Shown in pieces: positions 9,378 to 17,677 of a stretch of 45,447 nucleotides of DNA. Within the stretch, counting starts at the first letter, position 1; each line of letters starts with the position of its first letter. The notes under the pieces were generated by a model. It was not told where the DNA came from. It did not search any database and saw only the letters and a program-made list of their open reading frames with translations. The DNA comes from an uncultured Lachnospiraceae bacterium (GTDB lineage: Bacteria > Bacillota > Clostridia > Lachnospirales > Lachnospiraceae). The position numbers and the translations under genes are program-made. The stretch is taken from the NCBI GenBank assembly GCA_905234595.1, contig CAJOID010000037.1, positions 1 to 45,447 on the forward strand. Direction: 5' to 3'.

Positions 9378-10383
9378 TCTTTCTTCTCCCCAGCATCATC
9401 CGGATCACGACAGGAACCAGCAGCACCGCTGTCACTGAACTGATACTCACTTCAGTCGGTGCAAATATGCTCCTGGCTATACAGTCACACATAAGAGTTA
9501 CCACCGCTCCTCCCAGGAAGCATGACGGTATCATTACCGCCGGCGAAGAAGTCCTGACCGTGTTTCCGACCAGATGAGGAACGGCGATCCCCACAAACGA
9601 TATAGGGCCGGCAAATGCTGTCACGGATGCTGCCAGCAGGCTCGAGATCACGATGAGCATCACCTTGAGCAGGCGTATGTTCACACCCATGCTGGCCGCA
9701 TAAGCCTGTCCGAGACGGTATGCGCTTATCGGTTTTGACATACATACCGCGCATGCCAGACAAACGAGAGCTAAAACGGACATTATTGTGACTTGTGTCA
9801 TATTTATGCCGCTAAGTGAGCCCATAGACCAGTTATGCAGATTGACTATATTGGAATCATCGGCAAATGTGACAACGAAATCGGTGATTGCGGAACATAT
9901 ATATCCGATCATTATCCCGCATATTACCAGGAGACTCATGCTGCGTGTTTTGGATGAGATCAGCAGCACGAAAACCATAGCCATCATCGCTCCGGCAAAA
10001 GCCGAGACGATCATTCCGAAAGAGCCTATATTGCGTCCCTTTGACAGCAGAAATATCAAAGTGAGCGCTACAGTCAGTTTCGCTCCGGATGAGATGCCCA
10101 ATACAAACGGTCCGACGATCGGATTATCAAAAAAGGTCTGGAGCAGATATCCGGACAAAGCCAGACAGCCGCCGAGCACAATGGCCGCGATCATCCTCGG
10201 AAGTCTGATGTTCATGATTATATTGGTCCACATCTCATCAGAGGATCTGCCCAATACCGCTGATATCACTTCTCCCGGAGGTATGCTCACGCTCCCGGTC
10301 ACGGCATTGATCCATACCAGCATTGCCAGACAGACCAGCATCAATATGAAGACAATTGTGACTCTCTTACGATCCATGATCAT
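9367..10383 (-). CDS. btuC: FecCD/BtuC-family corrinoid ABC transporter permease
   Basis: This 338-residue polytopic membrane protein is a permease of the iron-siderophore/cobalamin (FecCD) family. It has many hydrophobic segments and the conserved stretches RLPRMIAAIVLGGCLALSG near residue 60, GPFVLGISSGAK, and AFAGPISFVGIAVPHLVG near residue 260, which is the coupling-helix region of BtuC. The start overlaps the stop of the upstream lipoprotein gene by four bases and its 3' end overlaps the ATPase fusion by 11, so permease and ATPase belong to one transporter. Context indicates a corrinoid or a cobalt-tetrapyrrole as substrate; sequence alone would not exclude a siderophore. Confidence 0.92.
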   Translation of the reverse strand: MIMDRKRVTIVFILMLVCLAMLVWINAVTGSVSIPPGEVISAVLGRSSDEMWTNIIMNIRLPRMIAAIVLGGCLALSGYLLQTFFDNPIVGPFVLGISSGAKLTVALTLIFLLSKGRNIGSFGMIVSAFAGAMMAMVFVLLISSKTRSMSLLVICGIMIGYICSAITDFVVTFADDSNIVNLHNWSMGSLSGINMTQVTIMSVLALVCLACAVCMSKPISAYRLGQAYAASMGVNIRLLKVMLIVISSLLAASVTAFAGPISFVGIAVPHLVGNTVRTSSPAVMIPSCFLGGAVVTLMCDCIARSIFAPTEVSISSVTAVLLVPVVIRMMLGRRKNAG

Positions 10384-11900
10384 TCAACCCGGTTAAGATA
10401 AACAAACTCATCACTGCTGCCGGTGAAGGCATTGTGCAGGTCATTCATAAAGTCCGCCATGCCGGTGGTCTTCTGGAAAAAATCCTCGGATGTACAGTAG
10501 ACCCTGCCGTTTTTCACCGCTTTGAAACCGGCAAAAAGCTTATTCTTCGATATCAGTTCATCCAGCGATCCGATCTCTCCGCCGATGGTACTGTTGTATA
10601 TGATGATATCAGCATCCGCAGCTGCGGCATAGAAGTCTTCCATCTGTATGTTCATCGTGGACAGCATATTATCATCATCTTTGCCTGTGATCACATAGTG
10701 ACCCCCGGACATTTCTATCATTTTGGATATATAATCACCCGGCTTACGGACATTGATCATGCCGGATGCGGTCACATGGAAGAAAGCAACGCTGAGTCCG
10801 GTATCCGGCTGCTCCATGACGAACTGCGCCTTGCTTATCTCTTCATCATAATACGAATCCGCTGTCTCCTCGGTCCCAAACAGTGTTCCGTAGAATCTGA
10901 TCCATTCCAGACGGCCGAGAGGATGTTCTTCATAGCTCGACATCTCCACCACAACAGGGATCCCCAGTTCTTCAAGTTTTTCCTTCACTGCAGGCTCATG
11001 ATATATCATGGTATTCTCCACGGCCAGATCACAGCCCTGTCCCATTATCATTTCGTAGTCGGGAGCCTTGTACTTGCCCGCGTATACTATGTCTCCACGC
11101 TCCATGGTTGTCCTGACCTCATCCACATGCCAGTCATCCGCTTCCAGAGATGACATGCTGACCGATCCCAGAGCTCCTGCCTTACTGACCAGATCCATCG
11201 CCGAAGTGGATACGATATAAGAGCTGTCAAGCGGCATCTGCAGGACAGTGATATCATCCGGCACATCCGCAGGCACCGGCACGCCATCGGGAACCAGCAG
11301 GAAATCCTGATCTTCATCGACATGTATCAGCTTATACTCACCATACATTTCCACACTGAATCTCTCTGCATACTTAAGGTCCATGACTCCGGTCTGTTCC
11401 AGCCCGTCATAAGACGGAGCATCGCTGTTTTTCGCGATTTCCGGGGCATTCTTCCCGGCATTCCCTTTCCCGCCTGCCGGATTATCCGGTACATCTGCAT
11501 TTTCTGCATCACTGTTCTTCTGTCCACCCCAATAGATCACGTATTCTATCTCATGAGGAGTGCTCATGGCCACGGTGTCACCTATAACAGTCAGCGGTTC
11601 ATCCAGCCTCTTTACCGGAACGGTGAAAGTCGAGCTCTCTCCGGGAGTCTCATTATCGTACTTTACTCCGTCCACGATCATGTAATCATAATTCGGACTA
11701 CTCCAGACAAGTTTAGCTGTGATCGTGCCGTCAGACTCCGTGATCGTGACCGGTGAAATGATATATGCTTTGCCCGATCCGCCTTCCATCGTGATATCGA
11801 CATCATACGAAGTAACCCCCTGCGATGCGCAGGAGGTCACTGTAAGCATGATCCCTATGAAGATAAATAATAGTTTGATCCTGTGTGATATCTTCAACAT
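10380..11900 (-). CDS. btuF: BtuF-type substrate-binding lipoprotein with extra N-terminal beta-domain
   Basis: The 506-residue protein has a lipoprotein signal: a basic start, a hydrophobic stretch and lipobox VTSC with Cys24. Residues about 30-130 form an added domain (SPVTI..DGTITAKLVWSS..YDYMIVDG..STFTVPVKRLDEPLTVIGDT) with a beta-sandwich-like pattern, followed by a Gly/Asn/Pro-rich linker. The remainder resembles class III periplasmic-binding proteins of B12/siderophore uptake (FGTEETADSYYDEEI in the second lobe region). It should be anchored outside the membrane and deliver ligand to the BtuC permease encoded next. The added domain resembles the C-terminal domain of the adjacent CbiK. 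Confidence 0.87.
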   Translation of the reverse strand: MLKISHRIKLLFIFIGIMLTVTSCASQGVTSYDVDITMEGGSGKAYIISPVTITESDGTITAKLVWSSPNYDYMIVDGVKYDNETPGESSTFTVPVKRLDEPLTVIGDTVAMSTPHEIEYVIYWGGQKNSDAENADVPDNPAGGKGNAGKNAPEIAKNSDAPSYDGLEQTGVMDLKYAERFSVEMYGEYKLIHVDEDQDFLLVPDGVPVPADVPDDITVLQMPLDSSYIVSTSAMDLVSKAGALGSVSMSSLEADDWHVDEVRTTMERGDIVYAGKYKAPDYEMIMGQGCDLAVENTMIYHEPAVKEKLEELGIPVVVEMSSYEEHPLGRLEWIRFYGTLFGTEETADSYYDEEISKAQFVMEQPDTGLSVAFFHVTASGMINVRKPGDYISKMIEMSGGHYVITGKDDDNMLSTMNIQMEDFYAAAADADIIIYNSTIGGEIGSLDELISKNKLFAGFKAVKNGRVYCTSEDFFQKTTGMADFMNDLHNAFTGSSDEFVYLNRVE

Positions 11901-11912
11901 ATTCTTCTATGA

Positions 11913-13577
11913 TCAGCCGGCCAGGGTAACCTTTACCTTATGATCATACCATACGCCCTTGGTACCCACGAGGGCCAGATCAAACTCCTTATCAAGTGCG
12001 GGTACAGGCACGTCAAAACCGTATACATCTTCCGTAGTGCCGTCATCGAATTTCACGGTGTCGGTAACGGGCTCAAGCAGCTTGGCTCCTGCTTTCTGCG
12101 CATCATCGGCCGTTCCCGGAAACAGATTGACGATATTCTTGGATTCCAGGCTTACATGTATAGTCATCTCTCCGTTTTTAACAGTCAGTTCACCGAGATC
12201 ATCAAGAGCTTCACTTACATGGAACATCGAACTGTCGGTTGTAAAAAAAGCAGGATAAGTACCGTCTGCAAGAGCTGACTTACTGTCTGCGGCAGCTGAA
12301 GCACTGATATCACCGAGTGCAGCGATAGCATCTGCGGTGTGAGCCACATACTGCTCCTTAACACTCTCTATACGTCCGAGACCGGCGATCTGGCATTCAA
12401 TGCTTTCAAATGCGCCGGATGCCTCAAACATGCTCTTCCATGAGTCTTCATCATCGCCTGCCATATCATTATTTGCATGATCACCTGCAACTACCATCAG
12501 TGGACGAAGCACGATCCTGGTGTAACCGGCCTCTTTCGCTGCATCTATGATCACTTCGCATGCTGTCTCCTCGGGCTCGCCTTCCACGGTTCCGACAAAC
12601 ACATTCTTATATCCCAGCTTGTCCATCTGTGTAGCCATCTGAGAGTAGCTTACCTTGGCGGTATGAGCGGTACCGTGTCCCATCAGGACAAATGCGGTTC
12701 CGTCCTCCGCTGCTTCATCCGTGGTCTTATATCCGGCTTCTGCTAAGGCTTCTGCTACAACAGCTTCGGCTACGGCTTTCTTATCATCATTGATCACGGT
12801 CGCATCGGAGCCGACTTCACCGAGCAGAGGTTCAGCTACGGCCACTGTCTCGAATTTGTCCCTGTATCCGTCCAAAGCATCAATGATCTCGTCATACTCT
12901 GCACCGTGCATCAGATGTGTGGGCTGCAGAACAAGATTCTTTACACCGTTATCTACAGCTCTCTGAAGTGCCTGATCCACGTTATCGATCTTCTCACCGT
13001 CTCTTGCCAATACATGGTTGATTATGATCTGGGCAGTGAAAGCACGTCTTACAGACCAGTCGGGATTGGCAGCTGCAATAGCTTTTTCAATTGAACTGAT
13101 ATCCTGTGCACGGCTGTCATTAAAGGATGTACCGAAGCTTACGACCAGAATCTCGTTTTCCCCGATATCATCCGAATTGAGCGGATCATCGGCAGACGCA
13201 TCGCCCGTATCTCTTCCGAAATAGTCGGGATCGGCATCTTCGCCTTCGACCATTTCCTTCTGTTCATCGGTCAGAGCATCCCATGCAGCACGTGCCTGTG
13301 CACACAGGTCATCGGTCTCTTCGGTCCACTGCTGTACATATATAGCATCGATGAGATCGGCCACTTCCTTAGCTCTTTCCTCATCACTGCGTGAGTCAGT
13401 CTCCTCTTCAGTCACTGCTGCAGTCTCCTCCTTGCTGTCCTCGGCGGTCGCATCGGCAGTCTCAGTCTCCGTAGTCTGAGCAGGTGTCTCGGGATCGGCG
13501 GTCGTGGTCCCGCAGCCTGCCAGCATAACTACCGAGGCAGCCAGAGCGATCAGTGCTTTTGCAGATCTTTTTTTCAT
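11913..13577 (-). CDS. cbiK: Exported sirohydrochlorin cobaltochelatase CbiK (lipoprotein, multidomain)
   Basis: CbiK inserts Co2+ into sirohydrochlorin, the committed step of anaerobic cobalamin synthesis. The 554-residue protein is twice the usual size. It has a lipoprotein signal with lipobox MLAGC (Cys22), an acidic Thr/Glu-rich linker (23-65), a small helical module (66-112), the CbiK domain (about 140-425) and an added C-terminal beta-type domain (about 433-554). In the CbiK domain, LVVSFGTSF, the metal-site histidines in MGHGTAH (His300) and VAGDHANNDMAGD (His366), and QPTHLMHGAEYDE are intact. ATG 13577 has an ideal GGAGGAG and follows the riboswitch terminator directly. Periplasmic CbiK is known in Desulfovibrio; a surface-anchored form in a Gram-positive is inferred here from the signal. 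Confidence 0.93.
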   Translation of the reverse strand: MKKRSAKALIALAASVVMLAGCGTTTADPETPAQTTETETADATAEDSKEETAAVTEEETDSRSDEERAKEVADLIDAIYVQQWTEETDDLCAQARAAWDALTDEQKEMVEGEDADPDYFGRDTGDASADDPLNSDDIGENEILVVSFGTSFNDSRAQDISSIEKAIAAANPDWSVRRAFTAQIIINHVLARDGEKIDNVDQALQRAVDNGVKNLVLQPTHLMHGAEYDEIIDALDGYRDKFETVAVAEPLLGEVGSDATVINDDKKAVAEAVVAEALAEAGYKTTDEAAEDGTAFVLMGHGTAHTAKVSYSQMATQMDKLGYKNVFVGTVEGEPEETACEVIIDAAKEAGYTRIVLRPLMVVAGDHANNDMAGDDEDSWKSMFEASGAFESIECQIAGLGRIESVKEQYVAHTADAIAALGDISASAAADSKSALADGTYPAFFTTDSSMFHVSEALDDLGELTVKNGEMTIHVSLESKNIVNLFPGTADDAQKAGAKLLEPVTDTVKFDDGTTEDVYGFDVPVPALDKEFDLALVGTKGVWYDHKVKVTLAG

Positions 13578-13593
13578 AGTTGTTCTCCTCCAT

Positions 13594-13629
13594 AAAAAAA
13601 CTCACTCCGAAATATACTTCGGAATGAGT
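13594..13629 (-). terminator. Intrinsic terminator of the cobalamin riboswitch
   Basis: Read on the minus strand, a 12-bp stem (ACTCATTCCGAA paired with TTCGGAGTGAGT, one G-U pair, six-base loop) is followed at once by seven T residues at 13600-13594, and then by the cbiK ribosome-binding site 10 bases further on. Stem plus T-run right after the B12 box is the arrangement of a transcription-attenuating cobalamin riboswitch. Confidence 0.9.
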
Positions 13630-13655
13630 ATGCTTACGCACCAAAAACAAGCTTA

Positions 13656-13668
13656 TCCTGATTCAGGA
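13656..13668 (-). promoter_or_regulatory. Small palindrome in the riboswitch expression platform
   Basis: TCCTGATTCAGGA is a perfect 6-bp inverted repeat around one base, flanked by AAGC/GCTT that extend the pairing imperfectly. A second palindrome, GGAATATATTCC, lies at 13706-13717. Both sit between the B12 box and the terminator, where an antiterminator or anti-antiterminator helix would be expected; which pairing is used cannot be told by eye. Confidence 0.45.
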
Positions 13669-13714
13669 CAGCTTCTGGTTACGTACGGCCAATTACTCGT
13701 GACCCGGAATATAT

Positions 13715-13910
13715 TCCAGTACCGGTAAACGGCAGGTCTCCTGGCTTGAGCATCATCACATACGTACGCCTTCCCGGTATTCCCAGTGACTGTCGTGACT
13801 TCTGTTGATCAGTTATATCACGACCTGTCCGCATGCTCCGCTGTCACAGTGACGAGTTCGCACAGGTTTTGCACCTGTTTCCCTATTATCCCGTACCGAA
13901 ATGCCTGCAA
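13715..13910 (-). promoter_or_regulatory. Cobalamin (AdoCbl) riboswitch
   Basis: On the minus strand the B12 box AAGCCAGGAGACCTGCCG is at 13747-13730, matching the rAGYCMGgAgaCCkGCCd consensus. About 130 bases upstream is the other core element, AATAGGGAAACAGGTGCAAA, followed by a helix that ends in ACCTGT. CGGTA near 13893 can pair with TACCG near 13722 to close the outer stem. It precedes cbiK and the whole cobalamin operon, so it should lower operon expression when cobalamin is plentiful. The intergenic stretch 13,578-14,037 contains only this riboswitch, its terminator and the hairpins listed. Confidence 0.95.
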
Positions 13911-13963
13911 TCCATCAGTCGCATCCCGCATCCCTACGGGCACCGTTTATCATCATATTAAAT

Positions 13964-13989
13964 TGCCGGATCCGTTTCCGGATCCGGCA
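13964..13989 (-). terminator. Strong hairpin, probable terminator between decayed cyclase and riboswitch
   Basis: TGCCGGATCCG and its complement form a perfect 11-bp GC-rich stem around a GAAA tetraloop (minus strand), followed by ATTTAAT. The T-run is weak, so termination is inferred from stem stability and from its place after the last gene of the upstream minus-strand group and before the riboswitch. Confidence 0.6.
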
Positions 13990-14019
13990 TTTATACTATC
14001 ACATCAGACACTCATATGC

Positions 14020-14038
14020 AAACAGACAAGGTCTGTTT
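14020..14038 (-). repeat. Inverted repeat at the end of the decayed cyclase
   Basis: AAACAGA and TCTGTTT form a perfect 7-bp stem with a five-base loop, overlapping the stop codon of the cyclase remnant. There is no T-run behind it. It may be a minor stability or termination hairpin. Confidence 0.4.
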
Positions 14039-15051
14039 CAGGCAAATGTATATGTATGCTTGCCCTGTTTTTTTGACTCATACAGGGCTGCATCAGCCTT
14101 TTCATAGAGATGTTCCTTATCATTTACACTTTTGCCGTTGACTATACCGACACTGATCGACGCAGCCGGCAATCCGTCATCGGGGTTTCCCAGCTCGTCA
14201 TTTATCTGAGTTATCTTGGACTCTATCAACCTCCGCTGCATGCCGGCGGCATGCACCATGAATATAACGAACTCATCTCCTCCCATACGGCATATACAAT
14301 CATCATCCCGGAAAACACCCTGTAGTATACGAACAAGCTTGATAAGTATCTTATCGCCTGTTTCATGACCATATGTATCATTAATACGCTTGAAGTTGTC
14401 CACATCAAGCATCATCATACAAGTGGTGGACAAGTCCAGATGGCTCCGATCTCGGGGATAGGACGGTCAGCCCGTATGCTGTCCGCAGCCTTAAGGATCG
14501 GATTGATCCCCAGATGTGTAGTCAGCCACAGCATAAAGATAATACTTGTCGCATGAATTATGATTATGATCCGTCTGCTCAAAGTAGTCGTCATTCAAGA
14601 CCAGTTCGGTTGCATGGCTCAGTTTATTAAACGGGGAAAGTGCGGCATCTTCCGGAGTCAGTTCAACGCTGTCAAGCACCTCGGGATAATCGGTATAGCC
14701 CTTGGCATCAATCACAAGGCGCATCGCATAGTATTCCTGGTTCATCAGATCCATGGAACTGTCCATGGCGGCCTGGAGACGTGCGACTGCAGCATCGGTT
14801 CCGGTACCGGCAGCCAGTCTGTCCACCGCCTCCTCCCGCCGGTTGAATTCAAATGCCTCTGTAAAATATTGATTAAGAAACCGGATGTCTCCGCTGATGG
14901 TAAATCTCTGTACCTGTTTGGTCAGATAATCCGAAGCATCCATGAGTTCACGTGCGGCATCCTGGAACTCCATGCTTTCCTTATATGCCGCCGTGATCCT
15001 CAGAAAAGAACTTGTAAGATGAAACGTTGCATAAACAACCGTACCGGACAC
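14038..15051 (-). pseudogene. Decayed membrane-anchored diguanylate cyclase (GGDEF), internally deleted
   Basis: Two open stretches in the same frame are separated by an in-frame stop (TAA at 14493-14491). The upstream 186 residues resemble the extracytoplasmic sensor of Lachnospiraceae cyclases (ARELMDASDYLTKQVQRF, then FNRREEAVDRL), but begin without the usual first membrane helix. The downstream 131 residues are the GGDEF domain from LDLSTTCMMMLDVDNFKR onward, with RDDD I-site and RMGGDEF intact. Between them, in another frame, lies LGINPILKAADSI..RPIPEIGA, a segment that normally follows the second membrane helix. The usual linker and the start of the GGDEF domain (the LTGLYNR region) are missing. 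At least one frameshift and deletions of the N-terminus and of roughly 65-85 codons are inferred. The start abuts the hydrogenase-like gene by 21 bases. Confidence 0.82.
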
Positions 15052-15072
15052 CTATATCCTGCATTGTGGGTA

Positions 15073-17004
15073 TCAATGCTGAAGTATCTCCGTCAGACTG
15101 TTCTCAACGTTATCGGCAACATCATTCATCAGACTGATCGAAGCCGTAGTCTCCTCGGCTGAAGCGACCAGCGCAGTAGATCTGGCATTAACTCTCTTCA
15201 CGATCTCACTGAGCTTATCTGATTCCTCTATCAGCTGGGTGATGGTTTCCTGGATATCGGCATTGTTCTTATTACTGTCATCCGCTGTAACCTTGGAATC
15301 CTCGGCCAGCTTCTTGATCTCATCGGCTACTACCGCAAAGCCTCTTCCGGCCTCACCTGCACGGGCTGCCTCGATAGAAGCATTGAGTGCGAGGAGGTTG
15401 GTCTGAGATGATATGGCTATAACTTCCTGGTTATTGGCTCCAAGCTTGGCCAGGCATTCATCGATCGTCTTAAGTACGTCTCTGAGTCTTGCAGTAAAGC
15501 GGTCAACTTCGAGCATTTCCTCCGAGATACCGTCGGTCTGCTGAGCATTATCGGCACTGGCCTGCTCTATCTGTTCGATCGAAGCTTTCAATGTGCTGAA
15601 GTTCTCTTTGATCTCGCCGGACAGGGATTCCTTCTTCTCTCTAAGTTCATCCTGTGCGCGCTGTACTTCATCCGCCAGTTCTACGGCGTGATCCTTCTCC
15701 GCATATGCACGGTCCTTGATATAGTGCACACAGTTATGATAATGGTTGAACCCGTTATGTATGGCCACAGCCATCTCATAACATGAGTCGTATCCGCAGC
15801 ATCCGCAGTCGATATGACGCTTCTCGGGAGTGTCCTTTTCCATGCTCAGATAGATTGCATCAACTTCTCTTTCACTTGGAATCCTGAATGAACACGCTGC
15901 ACTTCTGTCAGTGTACTTTCTCAGGAAGTCGTTCAGGTTCAGGTCTGCGAACTGCTTGTTCAATGCTTCAAGCCTCTTCGCAGGGGTCAGATTTCTTCCC
16001 CATGCGGATTTCTTGGAGCTGTTCTTACTGTCAGCCTTGATCTTCTGGATAGCCATGAATACTTCTTCCTTCATATCGGCACGGGCTTCAGTACCGGGAC
16101 CGTACAGACAGCCGTTGGTACAGTTTAATGCATCCACGAAGAGATACTGTGTCCTGCCGCCCTTGATGAGATCCTGGTTGCGGCGCAGATACTCATACAT
16201 ATGATGCTCGCCTTCCATCTGGCGTACGAGTGCATCCTCTCCGAGGAGCCAGTATACATTCTCCTTCAGACCGCCCGGCATAGGGTAGATGGATCCGAGG
16301 CCGTACTCGATCTCATCCTTATAAGGAGTGGCACCCTGAACCGGATGCTCCTTCAGATACTTAACCAGATGTGAGAAAGTCAGATTATAGGATACATATC
16401 CCTTGTTATTCGGATCGTCTATCTCGTTCTTCTTGGCGATACAGGGACTGATAAATGCCAGTTTGTCGCTGACATGCATGTATTTATTGAGGTAGATGGC
16501 CGCACACATCATAGGCGACTGTACAGGCATCAGCTTGGGCAGAAGTTCGGGCATATAGCGCTCGATATATCCCACTACGGCAGGACACGGCTGTGAGATG
16601 CCGCCGTAGAAGCTGTTCTCGGTGATGTACTTGATATAACCCCAGGTAGTGATATCGGCACCGAAGGAAACGCTGATGAAGCGGTTTACGCCGAGTTTCT
16701 TGAGCATACCCAGATATTTCTCATAGTCACGGGGATAATTGGCAAGAAATGCAGGTGCTATGAGTACGGAAATCTTTACGCCCTTCTTCAGATCCTCAAA
16801 GAAGCTCTCCACATCATCTTCGAACTCTCTTGCCTTATGCTCGCAGGCATCAAGACATGCGCCGCAGGCTATACACCTGTCGGGATCTACATCGATCACA
16901 TTACCGCGGTCTCTCTCCACGGCTATATTGGCCCCGAAGCTGCTGCAGGCTTTGATACAACGGTTACATCCTATACATTTATCGTTCGTCTTAATCAGGC
17001 TCAT
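15073..17004 (-). CDS. Soluble chemoreceptor fused to sensory [FeFe]-hydrogenase-like domain
   Basis: The 643-residue protein has no membrane segment. Order of domains: two [4Fe-4S] ferredoxin motifs (Cys10/13/16/20 and Cys44/47/50/54); an [FeFe]-hydrogenase H-cluster domain (75-310) with ligand cysteines in SQPCPAVV (Cys140), SPCIAKK (Cys188) and NCTNGC (Cys295, Cys299); a further cysteine cluster [10 protein letters not shown] (399-408, plus Cys425); and a methyl-accepting signalling hairpin with the invariant [22 protein letters not shown] core. In catalytic hydrogenases the L1 motif is TSCCP, whose first cysteine relays protons; here it is Pro. That fits the sensory (HydS) type. Inferred role: H2 or redox sensing that feeds the chemotaxis kinase. 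ATG 17004 has a strong GGAGG. Confidence 0.9.
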   Translation of the reverse strand: MSLIKTNDKCIGCNRCIKACSSFGANIAVERDRGNVIDVDPDRCIACGACLDACEHKAREFEDDVESFFEDLKKGVKISVLIAPAFLANYPRDYEKYLGMLKKLGVNRFISVSFGADITTWGYIKYITENSFYGGISQPCPAVVGYIERYMPELLPKLMPVQSPMMCAAIYLNKYMHVSDKLAFISPCIAKKNEIDDPNNKGYVSYNLTFSHLVKYLKEHPVQGATPYKDEIEYGLGSIYPMPGGLKENVYWLLGEDALVRQMEGEHHMYEYLRRNQDLIKGGRTQYLFVDALNCTNGCLYGPGTEARADMKEEVFMAIQKIKADSKNSSKKSAWGRNLTPAKRLEALNKQFADLNLNDFLRKYTDRSAACSFRIPSEREVDAIYLSMEKDTPEKRHIDCGCCGYDSCYEMAVAIHNGFNHYHNCVHYIKDRAYAEKDHAVELADEVQRAQDELREKKESLSGEIKENFSTLKASIEQIEQASADNAQQTDGISEEMLEVDRFTARLRDVLKTIDECLAKLGANNQEVIAISSQTNLLALNASIEAARAGEAGRGFAVVADEIKKLAEDSKVTADDSNKNNADIQETITQLIEESDKLSEIVKRVNARSTALVASAEETTASISLMNDVADNVENSLTEILQH

Positions 17005-17056
17005 ATATATCCTCCATCATATATGAATTGCTGTCTCTATGCCGTCAGGTCTTATC

Positions 17057-17647
17057 TTACTGTTTATAAAGCACACTCTTCAGTGGTTTCCATACGATGA
17101 AGAAATAGACAAAACCGATAAGTGCAGTAATAAACTGTGTGATTGAAAAGGTTGTCTGGAATACAGGCATCTTTCCCCTGATCGGTGATGCCTCGGGAAT
17201 AAATGTCGGAAGAAGCCAGAGGGAGATGGTCAGACCCATGAAGCATCCCTTGGCCAACGCCGATAAAACAGCCATGATCACGGAGCGGACATTAATAAAT
17301 GAACCCTCACCCGATATGGCCGGTCTGAACAGGAAATATACCATTACTACCAGGACCGCATTGCCCAGCATGATGAGCGGTATGATACCGGGAACCGCAT
17401 TCATCACGGGTGATGCGGCTATGATAAATGCGGTAACAGGTGTTATGATCGCAAGTACGATGCCCCACGTAAGTCCGGCAGTCAGCGTAGCCAGTATCAG
17501 ACACAGATTAACGATCGGCCCCGTAATATATACGCTGAGGGTCTTGAAAATCTGGCTGGCGATACATACCGCCAGAAGAACTGCGGTTATCGCGATCTGT
17601 TTTGTAAGAGTCTGTGTTTTTGTGTCGTTCATTTTTTTGTCGTTCAT
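17057..17647 (-). CDS. ECF transporter S component, substrate unknown
   Basis: This 196-residue protein has about six hydrophobic segments. It begins with a short polar tail followed by TKQIAITAVLLAVCIASQIFK, the pattern of ECF-transporter substrate-binding (S) components, including the small-residue-rich first helix that contacts EcfT. No ecfA or ecfT is in the window, so it would use a shared energising module encoded elsewhere (group II). Ligand is not readable from the sequence. A clear AAGGAG precedes ATG 17647; the first 16 bases of the gene are nearly duplicated in tandem, giving a second ATG six codons in. It lies between the GNAT-EAL gene and the hydrogenase-like receptor, all on the minus strand. 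Confidence 0.85.
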   Translation of the reverse strand: MNDKKMNDTKTQTLTKQIAITAVLLAVCIASQIFKTLSVYITGPIVNLCLILATLTAGLTWGIVLAIITPVTAFIIAASPVMNAVPGIIPLIMLGNAVLVVMVYFLFRPAISGEGSFINVRSVIMAVLSALAKGCFMGLTISLWLLPTFIPEASPIRGKMPVFQTTFSITQFITALIGFVYFFIVWKPLKSVLYKQ

Positions 17648-17677
17648 TTTTGTGTTTGCTCCTTTGCTGTGTTAGTC

